DNA of 7,604 bases from Chloroflexota bacterium (lineage in GTDB: Bacteria > Chloroflexota > Dehalococcoidia > Dehalococcoidales > WRFJ01), in contig WRFJ01000037.1 of the NCBI GenBank assembly GCA_009778865.1, positions 1-7,604 of the forward strand, given 5' to 3'. Each line of letters opens with the position of its first letter. Within the stretch, counting starts at the first letter, position 1. This document shows, piece by piece, positions 1-5,142 of the stretch. A program made the translations under genes and the position numbers. The notes beneath the pieces were generated by a model. It was not told where the DNA came from, searched no databases, and saw only the letters and a program-made list of their open reading frames with translations.

Positions 1-65
1 AAATCTTGAGCGTAAGAGGCTTTTTTATCAATAGCTTTTTGAGCTTTATCTTTAAAGTTTTCCAT
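1..65 (-). CDS. SufB/SufD-type Fe-S scaffold protein, N-terminal fragment
   Basis: Only the first 21 codons lie in the window; the gene continues past the left edge. The ATG at 63-65 follows the sufC stop after three bases. An AAGGAGG ribosome site (79-85) lies inside the last Glu-Gly-Gly codons of sufC, about 13 bases before the ATG. The visible residues begin MENFKDKAQKAIDKKASY, a Lys/Ala-rich amphipathic start like that of SufB/SufD scaffold proteins in Firmicutes and archaea. Position immediately after sufC is the main argument. In the family, SufB/D binds SufC and carries the nascent Fe-S cluster in the cytoplasm. Too little is visible to separate SufB from SufD. Confidence 0.7.
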   Translation of the reverse strand, partial: MENFKDKAQKAIDKKASYAQD

Positions 66-68
66 ATT

Positions 69-827
69 TTAGTGCAAACCTCCTTCACAGCCGCCGCATT
101 GAGTGTAGCCGCTGACTTTGATAGTCTCTAACATGTCGCGCGGGTCGCCGTTGCATTGTACGCGGCCGTTTATTAATATGTGGCCGGTGCGGGCGTTAAC
201 ATACTCTAGTACATGGCCGGTGTGGGTAATAATGAGCCCTATCTTTTCACGGCGCTGCATGGGGTGTTTTTTATCTAAAACCTGATTGATAAGGTCGCCG
301 ATAAGGGCGATATTTTCTAAGTCTACGCCGCTTTCCGGCTCATCTAACAATACTAGAGATGGGTCTTGCGCTAAAAGCTGCATCATTTCCGAGCGTTTGG
401 TCTCACCACCGCTAAAACCGGCGTTAATGTCACGCATAAGAAAATCACCCATATTGGCTTCAGCTGCCAAAACAGTAGCGTTTTTATCGCTACTGTGGGT
501 TTGAATAATAGCCTCTACCAGTTCGCCGGTTTTAACTCCTTTGACTACTGGCGGACGCTGATAAGCTATGCCTATACCCATCATTGAGCGCTGATTGATA
601 GGCATATGTGTAATATCTACACCTTTAAAGATAATCTGACCTTGGGTTATTTTATATCTGGGAAATCCCATAATAGTCATGAGCAAGGTAGTTTTTCCAC
701 CGCCGTTGGGGCCGAAAATAACATGAGTTTCGCCTCTGGCAATGCTTAGGTTTAAGCCGTGCAAAATCTCCTTACCGTCGATAGATACATGTAAATTAGA
801 TATTTCCAAAACATTATCTTCGTTCAT
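69..827 (-). CDS. sufC: SufC, Fe-S cluster assembly ABC ATPase
   Basis: A 252-residue cytoplasmic ABC-class ATPase that powers Fe-S cluster assembly together with SufB/D-type scaffolds. Visible motifs are Walker A GPNGGGKT (39-46), Q-loop Gln90, signature FSGGE (138-142), Walker B LVLLDEP (158-164), D-loop SGVD (166-169) and switch His202. There are no membrane segments, as expected for SufC. The ATG at 825-827 is preferred because AAAGGAAA lies about nine bases upstream and the protein then starts directly at the ABC fold. An upstream in-frame ATG at 891-893 would add 22 unconserved residues and has no ribosome site. The C-terminus carries a CGGC (CxxC) pair at residues 244-247 followed by a short Gly-rich tail. 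The next gene starts three bases after the stop, so the two are one operon. Order C then B/D fits the minimal suf arrangement of many anaerobes. Confidence 0.92.
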   Translation of the reverse strand: MNEDNVLEISNLHVSIDGKEILHGLNLSIARGETHVIFGPNGGGKTTLLMTIMGFPRYKITQGQIIFKGVDITHMPINQRSMMGIGIAYQRPPVVKGVKTGELVEAIIQTHSSDKNATVLAAEANMGDFLMRDINAGFSGGETKRSEMMQLLAQDPSLVLLDEPESGVDLENIALIGDLINQVLDKKHPMQRREKIGLIITHTGHVLEYVNARTGHILINGRVQCNGDPRDMLETIKVSGYTQCGGCEGGLH

Positions 828-883
828 ATGGGCATTTCCTTTCTTGTTCGATAAAGGCTGTTTAAGGGGGAGGTTATTCTGTA

Positions 884-892
884 AGTATAACA
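884..892 (-). promoter_or_regulatory. Candidate extended -10 promoter for sufC
   Basis: Read on the minus strand, the site is TGT followed by TATACT (-10 at 884-889, TGn at 890-892), about 57 bases before the sufC ATG. No good -35 is seen at 16-18 bases, so activity would rest on the extended -10 element. The rest of the 828-1068 gap is AT-rich with no gene seen. Confidence 0.4.
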
Positions 893-1068
893 AAAACGCT
901 GTATTTTTTCATAATGACGAGCTGTTTATAGACAATACTCTCAATAAAACAAAAAGCTCATATATAGCAATATCTTATACACGGCAGTTAGGTGTGTTTT
1001 GGGTTTTTTAGCTGTAATATTAAAGGCTTGAAAACCGGTAAAATGGCTAGCAAGCTCATAAATGTCTT

Positions 1069-1107
1069 AAAAAACAAAAAGGATTTCTCTTAATTAAAAA
1101 GAAATCC
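1069..1107 (-). terminator. Rho-independent terminator after tRNA-Asn
   Basis: A perfect 8-bp stem (GGATTTCT 1081-1088 with AGAAATCC 1100-1107) is followed, in the minus direction, by a run of U broken by one G (complement of 1069-1080). It lies 11 bases past the tRNA-Asn CCA end. Confidence 0.85.
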
Positions 1108-1118
1108 AATCACCCTTT

Positions 1119-1193
1119 TGGCTCCCCGGGTAGGATTCGAACCTACAACCTAACGGTTAACAGCCGTGCGCTCTACCATTGAGCTACCAGGGA
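1119..1193 (-). tRNA. tRNA-Asn (anticodon GTT)
   Basis: A 75-nt gene with a complete cloverleaf and encoded CCA (1119-1121). The acceptor stem TCCCTGG pairs with CCGGGGA, with one G-U pair and discriminator G. The anticodon loop CTGTTAA gives GTT at 1159-1161, and the T-arm has GTTCGAATC. It has its own promoter and terminator and is therefore a single-gene transcription unit, separate from the split tRNA operon to the right. Confidence 0.97.
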
Positions 1194-1211
1194 ACGTAAA
1201 CAACGCAAAAT

Positions 1212-1240
1212 ATTATGCCTTCTTTATTAACTTTTGTCAA
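1212..1240 (-). promoter_or_regulatory. SigmaA-type promoter of tRNA-Asn
   Basis: A perfect -35 TTGACA (1235-1240) and -10 CATAAT (1212-1217) are separated by 17 bases. The predicted start is near 1205, about 12 bases before the mature tRNA 5' end. The -35 box contains the TGA stop codon of ridA (1237-1239). Confidence 0.85.
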
Positions 1241-1614
1241 GAATTCTTGTAGGCTATGATCTCTATCTCTACTAAGATTTCCGGCAAAATCATGCCGGCG
1301 ATAATCGTGGAGCGAGCCGGAGCCGGAGCTTTAAAGTACTTTTTGTATATTTCATTTACTTGACCGAACAATTTACTGTCAGCTAAAAATATAGTGCTTT
1401 TTACCACATCTTTTAAACTGCAGCCGATTTCACCCAAAACTTTTTTGATTTTTTCCAATACTTGAGTTGTTTGTTCTTCAATAGTAGTCAGAGTTTTACC
1501 GTTTTCATCAACATGGCCGATTTGACCGGAAACAAAAACATAATTACCGGCTATGGTAGCTGTAGAGTAGGGCAGGTCAAGAACTTTGCTTAAGTTTACA
1601 TAATTAATAGACAT
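1237..1614 (-). CDS. ridA: RidA family 2-iminopropanoate/2-iminobutanoate deaminase
   Basis: A 125-residue member of the RidA (YjgF/UK114) family, close to the usual 125-130. The family forms cytoplasmic trimers that hydrolyse reactive enamine/imine products of PLP enzymes, such as 2-aminoacrylate from serine or threonine dehydratase, to the keto acid and ammonia. Key residues are present: PARST with Arg101 and the VEIE segment with Glu116 match Arg105 and Glu120 of the E. coli enzyme, and the PYS motif has Tyr16. SGQIG (29-33) is also typical. Thr103 replaces the reactive Cys of the E. coli enzyme, which is common. The start is supported by GAAAGG about eight bases before the ATG. The tRNA-Gln terminator ends only about 35 bases upstream and no convincing promoter is seen between, so expression may use terminator read-through. 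Confidence 0.93.
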   Translation of the reverse strand: MSINYVNLSKVLDLPYSTATIAGNYVFVSGQIGHVDENGKTLTTIEEQTTQVLEKIKKVLGEIGCSLKDVVKSTIFLADSKLFGQVNEIYKKYFKAPAPARSTIIAGMILPEILVEIEIIAYKNS

Positions 1615-1649
1615 ATTTCGGGCCTTTCTTCCGATGTTTGTTTTTCAAC

Positions 1650-1681
1650 AAAAAAACCCACAAGCGGTCAAGACTGCGGGC
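1650..1681 (-). terminator. Rho-independent terminator after tRNA-Gln
   Basis: On the minus strand a GC-rich stem (CCCGCAGTC arm, complement of 1672-1680, with the GGGTGTT-side arm at 1657-1664, including G-U pairs) is followed by seven U (complement of 1650-1656). It lies about 23 bases after the tRNA-Gln CCA and probably closed the original Phe-Leu-Gln tRNA operon. Confidence 0.75.
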
Positions 1682-1703
1682 TTATAGGGCTGCAAACTTG
1701 TAA

Positions 1704-1777
1704 TGGCTGCCGATCCAGGATTCGAACCCGGACAAAGAGATTCAAAGTCTCTCGTGCTACCCTTACACAAATCGGCA
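1704..1777 (-). tRNA. tRNA-Gln (anticodon TTG)
   Basis: A 74-nt cloverleaf with encoded CCA. The acceptor stem TGCCGAT pairs perfectly with ATCGGCA (the U1-A72 pair is typical of tRNA-Gln) with discriminator G. The anticodon stem is AGAGA/TCTCT and loop CTTTGAA gives TTG at 1743-1745. The T-arm is CCGGG/CCTGG with one G-U pair. The D-loop is short. The gene lies 12 bases beyond the displaced tRNA-Leu 3' end (1785-1806) and so was once third in a Phe-Leu-Gln operon. No clear promoter is seen in the 1778-1917 stretch now upstream. Confidence 0.95.
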
Positions 1778-1784
1778 ACGGTGC

Positions 1785-1806
1785 TTTATTGGTGCCGAAG
1801 GTCAGA
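1785..1806 (-). repeat. Left attachment site (displaced tRNA-Leu 3' end)
   Basis: These 22 bases are identical to 4948-4969. They cover the tRNA-Leu CCA, acceptor 3' strand and T-stem up to the T-loop, and identity stops there. No tRNA body adjoins this copy, so it is the fragment cut off when the element inserted. Confidence 0.85.
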
Positions 1807-1901
1807 AACGATTTTTGAACTTTTCGTGGGCTTTACTATGCCATTTTTAGCTATAAAACTGCTTCTTACTCTACACCGTTTTTTGTCGCTCTGCGTTTTT
1901 T

Positions 1902-1920
1902 TGTAGTCAAAATGTAGTCA
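1902..1920. promoter_or_regulatory. Paired TGTAGTCA repeats, left integrase arm sites
   Basis: TGTAGTCA occurs at 1902-1909 and 1913-1920, 11 bp apart (one helical turn). The same pair in the same orientation and spacing is found at 4892-4910. The second copy contains the stop codon of the integrase remnant. Placement just inside both att copies suggests integrase arm-binding sites. Confidence 0.65.
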
Positions 1921-2220
1921 GAGCGTCATCTCTATAGCATCCATTAGCGCCTCTTCGGTGATTGGGAATAGATGGCTATAGGTGTTTATGGTACGGCTAA
2001 TGTCGGCATGGCCGAGTCTTTTAGCGACTAATAGTATATTCTTTTCTTTATGGATTAGCAAGGAGGCATGGGAATGTCTTATGTCGTGTATGGGTCTACG
2101 TCTGGATTTGTTCTGATGGTTTTGATAGTATATGCATAACTTACCGAGTTTAATGGCTTCTGCAGGGGGCTGATACCTCTTACGGATACCGAGAAGCGCG
2201 GCAGACAAAGGTTGGCACAA
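1918..2220 (-). pseudogene. int: Tyrosine recombinase (integrase), C-terminal remnant
   Basis: An open frame of 100 residues that keeps only the end of the catalytic domain of a phage/ICE-type tyrosine integrase. Visible are IHDIRHSHASLLI (His45-x-x-Arg48), AKRLGHADI (His71) and the nucleophile Tyr81 in NTYSHLF. The arm-binding domain, core-binding domain and first catalytic Arg are missing; full enzymes of this type are about 350-400 residues. Convincing similarity begins only around residue 20. Upstream the frame runs into a repeat and hairpin (2092-2279) rather than more integrase, so the listed TTG start at 2218-2220 is probably not a real start. The gene ends about 110 bases from the left att site, the normal place for int. 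Inactive alone in all likelihood. Confidence 0.8.
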
Positions 2221-2279
2221 TAACTCCGTAACCCAATGCGGAGGGAATGAGGAAGCCCCCAGATTTTTGGTCTGGGGGC
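2092..2279. repeat. Hairpin-int module, copy A
   Basis: About 188 bp that recurs, diverged, at 3599-3798 in the same orientation. Similarity is strong over 2092-2165 (integrase codons ending at the RRRP segment), weak in the middle except for a GTTGGCACAATAAC-like stretch and AATGCGGAGG, and perfect over the terminal hairpin. The hairpin is a 9-bp stem (2255-2263 with 2271-2279) around a TTTTTGG loop. Confidence 0.75.
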
Positions 2280-2367
2280 CACAGAAGCTAATTTTGCTGA
2301 TTTAAGCTAATTCTTTTATTTGTAAAGACAAAACGCATTAATAAATAGGTAATGACGACAGTTACAA

Positions 2368-2460
2368 TTACTTTTTATTACTAAAAAAATAGAGAGCAAA
2401 AATCAACAAGCCCACAATGATTACAGTAATGACCGATACATTAATAATATTTAGTCCCAT
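2368..2460 (-). CDS. Small single-span membrane protein, unknown
   Basis: A 30-residue open frame from ATG (2458-2460) to TAA, starting 46 bases after the stop of the secreted-protein gene and on the same strand. After MGLNIINVS comes an unbroken hydrophobic stretch (about residues 8-26, rich in Ile, Val, Leu and Phe) and then a short polar, basic end, SNKK. This is the layout of a one-helix membrane peptide. The ribosome site is weak (AGAAG five bases before the ATG). No family is recognised. Co-transcription with the secreted protein is plausible; it could be an accessory or immunity-type partner, but that is only suggested by position. A chance ORF cannot be excluded. Confidence 0.45.
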   Translation of the reverse strand: MGLNIINVSVITVIIVGLLIFALYFFSNKK

Positions 2461-2506
2461 AATAACTTCTAATATACACTATATTAACAAAACATAGCAA
2501 TAACGA

Positions 2507-3385
2507 CTAATATAAAAGACCTCCAACATCCATCTCAAGAGGCCACCATTTGCCGCTACCACTAAAAGAAATGCCACCTGCCATTGAAAAATTAATGGTT
2601 GGGGTAAAGGATGTCCATGTATGAATATACGTAAATACAACATTTGCCAATTTATTCTCGTAGGCTGAGTACTTTTTAACAAGTGTCGCATGGGCATCAG
2701 CATAGCCCATTGGACTGTTTAAAAGTCCGCCGCTAGTCTCTTTAAAATCCCAACAATAACCACCATATATATTAGACTTTGTGAGATAGAATGACATAGT
2801 GCTATTATTCTGATACTTACCCGCAATGTATGTGCTAGAGGCTGTAAATGCTTCGTCATTACCGCCCCAAGTAATTGCCATATAGCCTCTATCGGCAGGA
2901 GTGCTTTCTCCAGGGATATAGAGGCCGAGAGAGTCCCAAGTTGCATTAGTCAAAACTATATAACTATTATCGGTACTTTCTTGGTAAACCACTAAATAAC
3001 AAGTCAATTTTGTCTTTTTTGGTGGGTATTTGCTACCAACATAAACCCAACCCCTGCTTAATTCTTTCTGAAATTTAGAAACTTCATTTTTTGTCATTTG
3101 GTGGCTATCAGTTATATTACCATTATCATCATACGTCTCATCAACGTAAACTGCTTTGGTGGCAACAGCATATATTTGAACGGAGCTTCTTTCTTGCTGA
3201 AAAGCACTAAAATAATCAAACATTTCAGCATTTTGGATGGTATTTAAAGCATTAGGACCCCAAGCTTTACTTTCTTCGTAGTAAATACTTTTCCCATCAG
3301 CAGCGGCAACAGCTAGCCCACCAAATACAGAGGCAGCTAGCATAGAGACAGCCATAACTAGAGATACAATTTTGAGTTTTCTCAT
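2507..3385 (-). CDS. Secreted protein of unknown function
   Basis: A 292-residue protein with a clear Sec signal peptide: MRKLK, a hydrophobic core through about residue 24, then AVAAA with cleavage likely after residue 27-29. The mature part is polar, rich in Tyr, Ser, Thr and Asn, with no further membrane segment and no anchoring motif (no LPxTG), so release or loose surface attachment is expected. It has two Cys (129 and 211) that could form a disulfide. The C-terminal third (about 245-292) has alternating hydrophobic/polar stretches ending near GKWWPLE, suggesting beta structure. No known domain or catalytic motif is recognised. The start is secure: AGGAG lies seven bases before the ATG. 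The gene lies inside the tRNA-Leu element, flanked by the two hairpin-int modules, so it is probably acquired cargo. Confidence 0.8.
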   Translation of the reverse strand: MRKLKIVSLVMAVSMLAASVFGGLAVAAADGKSIYYEESKAWGPNALNTIQNAEMFDYFSAFQQERSSVQIYAVATKAVYVDETYDDNGNITDSHQMTKNEVSKFQKELSRGWVYVGSKYPPKKTKLTCYLVVYQESTDNSYIVLTNATWDSLGLYIPGESTPADRGYMAITWGGNDEAFTASSTYIAGKYQNNSTMSFYLTKSNIYGGYCWDFKETSGGLLNSPMGYADAHATLVKKYSAYENKLANVVFTYIHTWTSFTPTINFSMAGGISFSGSGKWWPLEMDVGGLLY

Positions 3386-3598
3386 CGTTTTTCTCCTGAA
3401 ATTTTATTTACGCCAGTAAAAGATAAGTGTCACATTATAATTTTTGCGGTATTCACTTCTACATGGACAAGTAAAACGAGTTTTCAAGAACCTCCCTAAC
3501 CAAACTATAACACGCCACCTACACGATTTCAATAGCATTTTTAAACGTGTAATACATATAAAAATCATATAAATATTATATATACAATTTTACTGAAA
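3386..3598. other. AT-rich spacer upstream of the secreted-protein gene
   Basis: No gene is seen. On the minus strand a perfect TATAAT occurs at 3434-3439, about 48 bases before the ATG of the secreted-protein gene, but there is no matching -35 at 16-18 bases (a TTGTCC at 3465-3470 is 25 bases away). It is a possible start site of weak certainty. The part from 3530 to 3595 is very AT-rich with no hairpin or motif that I can support. Confidence 0.5.
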
Positions 3599-3676
3599 GG
3601 GTCTGCGTCGGGATTTGTTCAGTGGGTTTTGATAGCATATGCATAACTTACTGAGTTTAACGGCTTCTGCCGAGAC
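3590..3676 (-). pseudogene. Second integrase fragment
   Basis: In the minus frame, residues AEAVKLSKLCICYQN up to SRRRP match the segment of copy A that leads into its HDIRH box (AEAIKLGKLCIYYQN and SRRRP in A). Here the match ends exactly at RRRP and a stop follows two codons later; another stop lies three codons upstream at 3677-3679. None of the catalytic residues remain. It is a dead fragment, useful as evidence that the hairpin-int module was duplicated. Confidence 0.65.
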
Positions 3677-3798
3677 TTAATCCCCTTAACCAATTCAGAG
3701 AGAACCGAAAAGCAAAGATTGGCGCAATAACCTCTCTCGTACTCAAGTTCGGGAAATGCGGAGGAAAAGTCAAGCCCCCAGATTTTTGGTCTGGGGGC
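3599..3798. repeat. Hairpin-int module, copy B
   Basis: About 200 bp, the diverged counterpart of 2092-2279 in the same orientation. It has the same order of parts: integrase codons, a GATTGGCGCAATAAC stretch, AATGCGGAGG, then the identical hairpin core. The left edge is sharp at the GGG of 3599-3601, beyond which the two copies share nothing. Confidence 0.75.
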
Positions 3799-3808
3799 TT
3801 GACTTTTT
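3765..3808. terminator. 18-bp perfect hairpin, possible bidirectional terminator
   Basis: An 18-bp uninterrupted stem (3765-3782 with 3790-3807) around a TTTTTGG loop. Its GC core, GCCCCCAGA, is shared with copy A; the outer nine pairs are only in this copy. Its A/T ends give four to five U when read in either direction. It lies between the lipoprotein and secreted-protein genes, where it would insulate them. Confidence 0.6.
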
Positions 3809-3820
3809 GCCCACCCTAAA

Positions 3821-3846
3821 CCTCCGGCTATGCCGGAGGATTTTTT
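3821..3846 (+). terminator. Strong hairpin-T6 terminator, plus-strand polarity
   Basis: An 8-bp GC stem (CCTCCGGC 3821-3828 with GCCGGAGG 3832-3839), a 3-base loop, then A and six T on the plus strand. It lies 12 bases beyond the lipoprotein stop, but the T-run faces the wrong way for that gene; in the minus direction only three U follow the stem. No plus-strand gene enters from the left. It could still slow minus-strand transcription together with the next hairpin. Confidence 0.65.
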
Positions 3847-3858
3847 GCGATTTTTTGG

Positions 3859-4398
3859 TTAGCTTACCTGGGTGATCGGATGAACATCTATTTGTGGAGC
3901 TTTTGAAGCCAAATTCTGCTCACTGTCAACTAAATTTCTAGTACCCCAATTAGCAGTTTTAGAGAAATCAACCCAAGTTATATAGATATTTATATCAAAT
4001 TGATATGCAATATCGTGCCTACTAACCTTATATGCAATGCAGCTGAATGTCTCTCCTGGCTTTATATTCATCTTTGGATGGCCACGTATCTCATACCCAT
4101 CAGTATCATAACGATATAATGTTGCGCCACTAACGCTATTGCTTCCAAGTATTGCTTCGTCTTGATTTTTATATTCCCAGAAGTAAGATGCTTGAATATC
4201 ATTTATCGTTGCATCACTATTGTTAGTAATTGTTAATCCTAAACAAAAATAACCTTCTTGATTTATGAACCATCTACTATCAACGCTAACCTGTAAATTA
4301 TCAAAGTTATCAGTATCTCTGTTAGAGCAACCTATTAAACTCATAGAACCGAAAACTAAGATTATGAATAATAAAAAAACAACCCCAATCTTTCTCAT
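3859..4398 (-). CDS. Lipoprotein of unknown function
   Basis: A 179-residue protein with a lipoprotein signal: MRK, a hydrophobic core (5-20) and lipobox LIGC with Cys24, predicting lipidation and anchoring on the outer face of the membrane. After a short polar linker, residues about 35-145 have the rhythm of a beta sandwich. A segment LTITNNSDATINDI is followed by IKPGETFSCIAY, a pattern seen in Ig-like or FxLYD-type domains where stabilising loops precede the last strands; this fold call is inference. No enzymatic motif is seen. The ATG at 4396-4398 is preferred because it puts the signal peptide at the N-terminus and has AAGGAG 11 bases upstream; an in-frame ATG at 4429-4431 would place that site inside the gene. 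It sits inside the tRNA-Leu element as probable cargo. Confidence 0.75.
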   Translation of the reverse strand: MRKIGVVFLLFIILVFGSMSLIGCSNRDTDNFDNLQVSVDSRWFINQEGYFCLGLTITNNSDATINDIQASYFWEYKNQDEAILGSNSVSGATLYRYDTDGYEIRGHPKMNIKPGETFSCIAYKVSRHDIAYQFDINIYITWVDFSKTANWGTRNLVDSEQNLASKAPQIDVHPITQVS

Positions 4399-4561
4399 TT
4401 TATGACCAACTCCTTCTTGTGAAAGATGCAAAACTTAATATAATTAACCAGAAAGGTTATTTCATGAATAATGGTATAAGACCAACAAAACTCCACCATA
4501 ATGGCTCGGTCGAATAAACAGTCGGAAGAGGTCGTTCAGCTTTTCCCGAAGGGTATAATCT

Positions 4562-4756
4562 TTGCTGGGCAGTTACATAATTGTGAAACCCGAGAAGAGC
4601 AAAATCAGCTATAAGCTGCGTCATCTGGTGGAAAATGCTTTTTTACATCTAAAGCGCTGGCGAGGCATCGCTACCCGCTATGCTAAAAACACTGCTTATT
4701 TTCTTGCTGCCGTACAAATCCGTTGTATTGCTTTGTGGCTTAATGTTTTAGCTTAG
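4562..4756 (+). pseudogene. IS5-type transposase, C-terminal remnant
   Basis: The only plus-strand coding trace in the window: 64 residues whose latter part, RHLVENAFLHLKRWRGIATRY, is the characteristic end of DDE transposases of the IS5 family, with the catalytic Glu in VENAF. An intact protein would be about 250-300 residues; the rest, including both catalytic Asp, is missing, and an in-frame stop lies at 4556-4558 just upstream. Sequence before residue 18 is already degenerate. The 4440-4561 stretch may hold more decayed IS sequence, but I cannot identify inverted repeats or a target duplication. It is inactive. Confidence 0.75.
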
Positions 4757-4832
4757 TCTTGTGTCAACAGTATATAGATATAACGCAGTCTTTTAGCAAA
4801 AGTTGTGGTCTTTTTTAAAAATATTTTTCAAT

Positions 4833-4855
4833 AAAAAAGCCTCCTTCTGGAGACT
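4833..4855 (-). terminator. Rho-independent terminator downstream of tRNA-Leu
   Basis: On the minus strand a 7-bp stem AGTCTCC/GGAGGCT with an AGAA loop is followed by six U (complement of 4833-4838). It lies about 100 bases past the tRNA-Leu CCA, inside the element, and would now end the Phe-Leu transcript. Confidence 0.75.
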
Positions 4856-4891
4856 CTTTTGTGTCTATAAAGTAATTATGATTTAAAAATA

Positions 4892-4910
4892 TGTAGTCAA
4901 TTTGTAGTCA
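4892..4910. promoter_or_regulatory. Paired TGTAGTCA repeats, right integrase arm sites
   Basis: TGTAGTCA occurs at 4892-4899 and 4903-4910, with 11-bp spacing as in the left pair at 1902-1920. The 19-bp units differ at only two bases in the spacer. The site lies about 40 bp inside the right att copy. Confidence 0.65.
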
Positions 4911-4947
4911 AAACATCTTTTTTATTCAATATTTACGATTAAAATTA

Positions 4948-4969
4948 TTTATTGGTGCCGAAGGTCAGA
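4948..4969 (-). repeat. Right attachment site within tRNA-Leu
   Basis: Identical over 22 bases to 1785-1806. It includes the 3' end of the intact tRNA-Leu, so the element carried a copy of the tRNA end that restored the gene on integration. Confidence 0.85.
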
Positions 4970-5040
4970 CTCGAACTGACACATGAGTCACCCCATAGCA
5001 GTTTTTGAGACTGCCGTGTCTACCATTCCACCACTCCGGC
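4953..5040 (-). tRNA. tRNA-Leu (anticodon CAA)
   Basis: An 88-nt type II tRNA with long variable arm and encoded CCA. The acceptor stem GCCGGAG pairs with CTTCGGC with two G-U/A-U variants and discriminator A. The anticodon stem is GCAGT/ACTGC with loop CTCAAAA, giving CAA at 5005-5007. It lies 11 bases after tRNA-Phe in the same transcript. Its 3' end is the integration target of the element. Confidence 0.96.
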
Positions 5041-5051
5041 ATATAAATAAA

Positions 5052-5127
<76 letters not shown>

Positions 5128-5142
5128 ATTAAGCCGAAAGTT

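Larger units (their letters stand above)
1785..4969. mobile_element. Small tRNA-Leu-integrated element, apparently non-autonomous
   Basis: The element is bounded by a perfect 22-bp direct repeat (1785-1806 and 4948-4969) made of the tRNA-Leu 3' end plus flanking bases. The right copy is joined to the intact tRNA; the left is the displaced original end next to tRNA-Gln. Inside each boundary lies a pair of TGTAGTCA motifs. Contents, right to left, are a terminator, an IS5-type transposase tail, a lipoprotein gene, a hairpin-int module, a secreted-protein gene, a small membrane ORF, a second hairpin-int module and an integrase C-terminal end. No replication, transfer or complete integrase gene is present, so any movement would need an integrase in trans. 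It may instead be the shrunken remnant of a larger element. Confidence 0.8.

Noticed and set aside
828..893. Longer SufC starting at 893
   Set aside because: The extra 22 residues precede the conserved fold, overlap the candidate promoter and have no ribosome site, whereas the ATG at 825-827 has one.
286..1011. Plus-strand open frames at 286-504 and 742-1011
   Set aside because: They lie opposite sufC and its leader, resemble no protein family and lack ribosome sites.
1703..1906. Plus-strand open frame of 67 codons
   Set aside because: It runs antisense through tRNA-Gln and the att site, so it is a chance frame.
2079..2946. Minus-strand frames at 2079-2282, 2479-2703 and 2719-2946
   Set aside because: They overlap the integrase remnant or the secreted-protein gene in other frames and have no family features or signal of their own.
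4399..4431. Longer lipoprotein start at 4431
   Set aside because: It would bury the ribosome site inside the gene and put 11 polar residues before the signal peptide.
4462..4573. Minus-strand open segment of about 37 codons opposite the IS remnant
   Set aside because: It has no ATG start or ribosome site and no recognisable family; possibly more decayed IS sequence.
1902..4910. TGTAGTCA repeats as part of a CRISPR array
   Set aside because: Only two 8-bp units per site with 3-bp gaps, and no cas genes.
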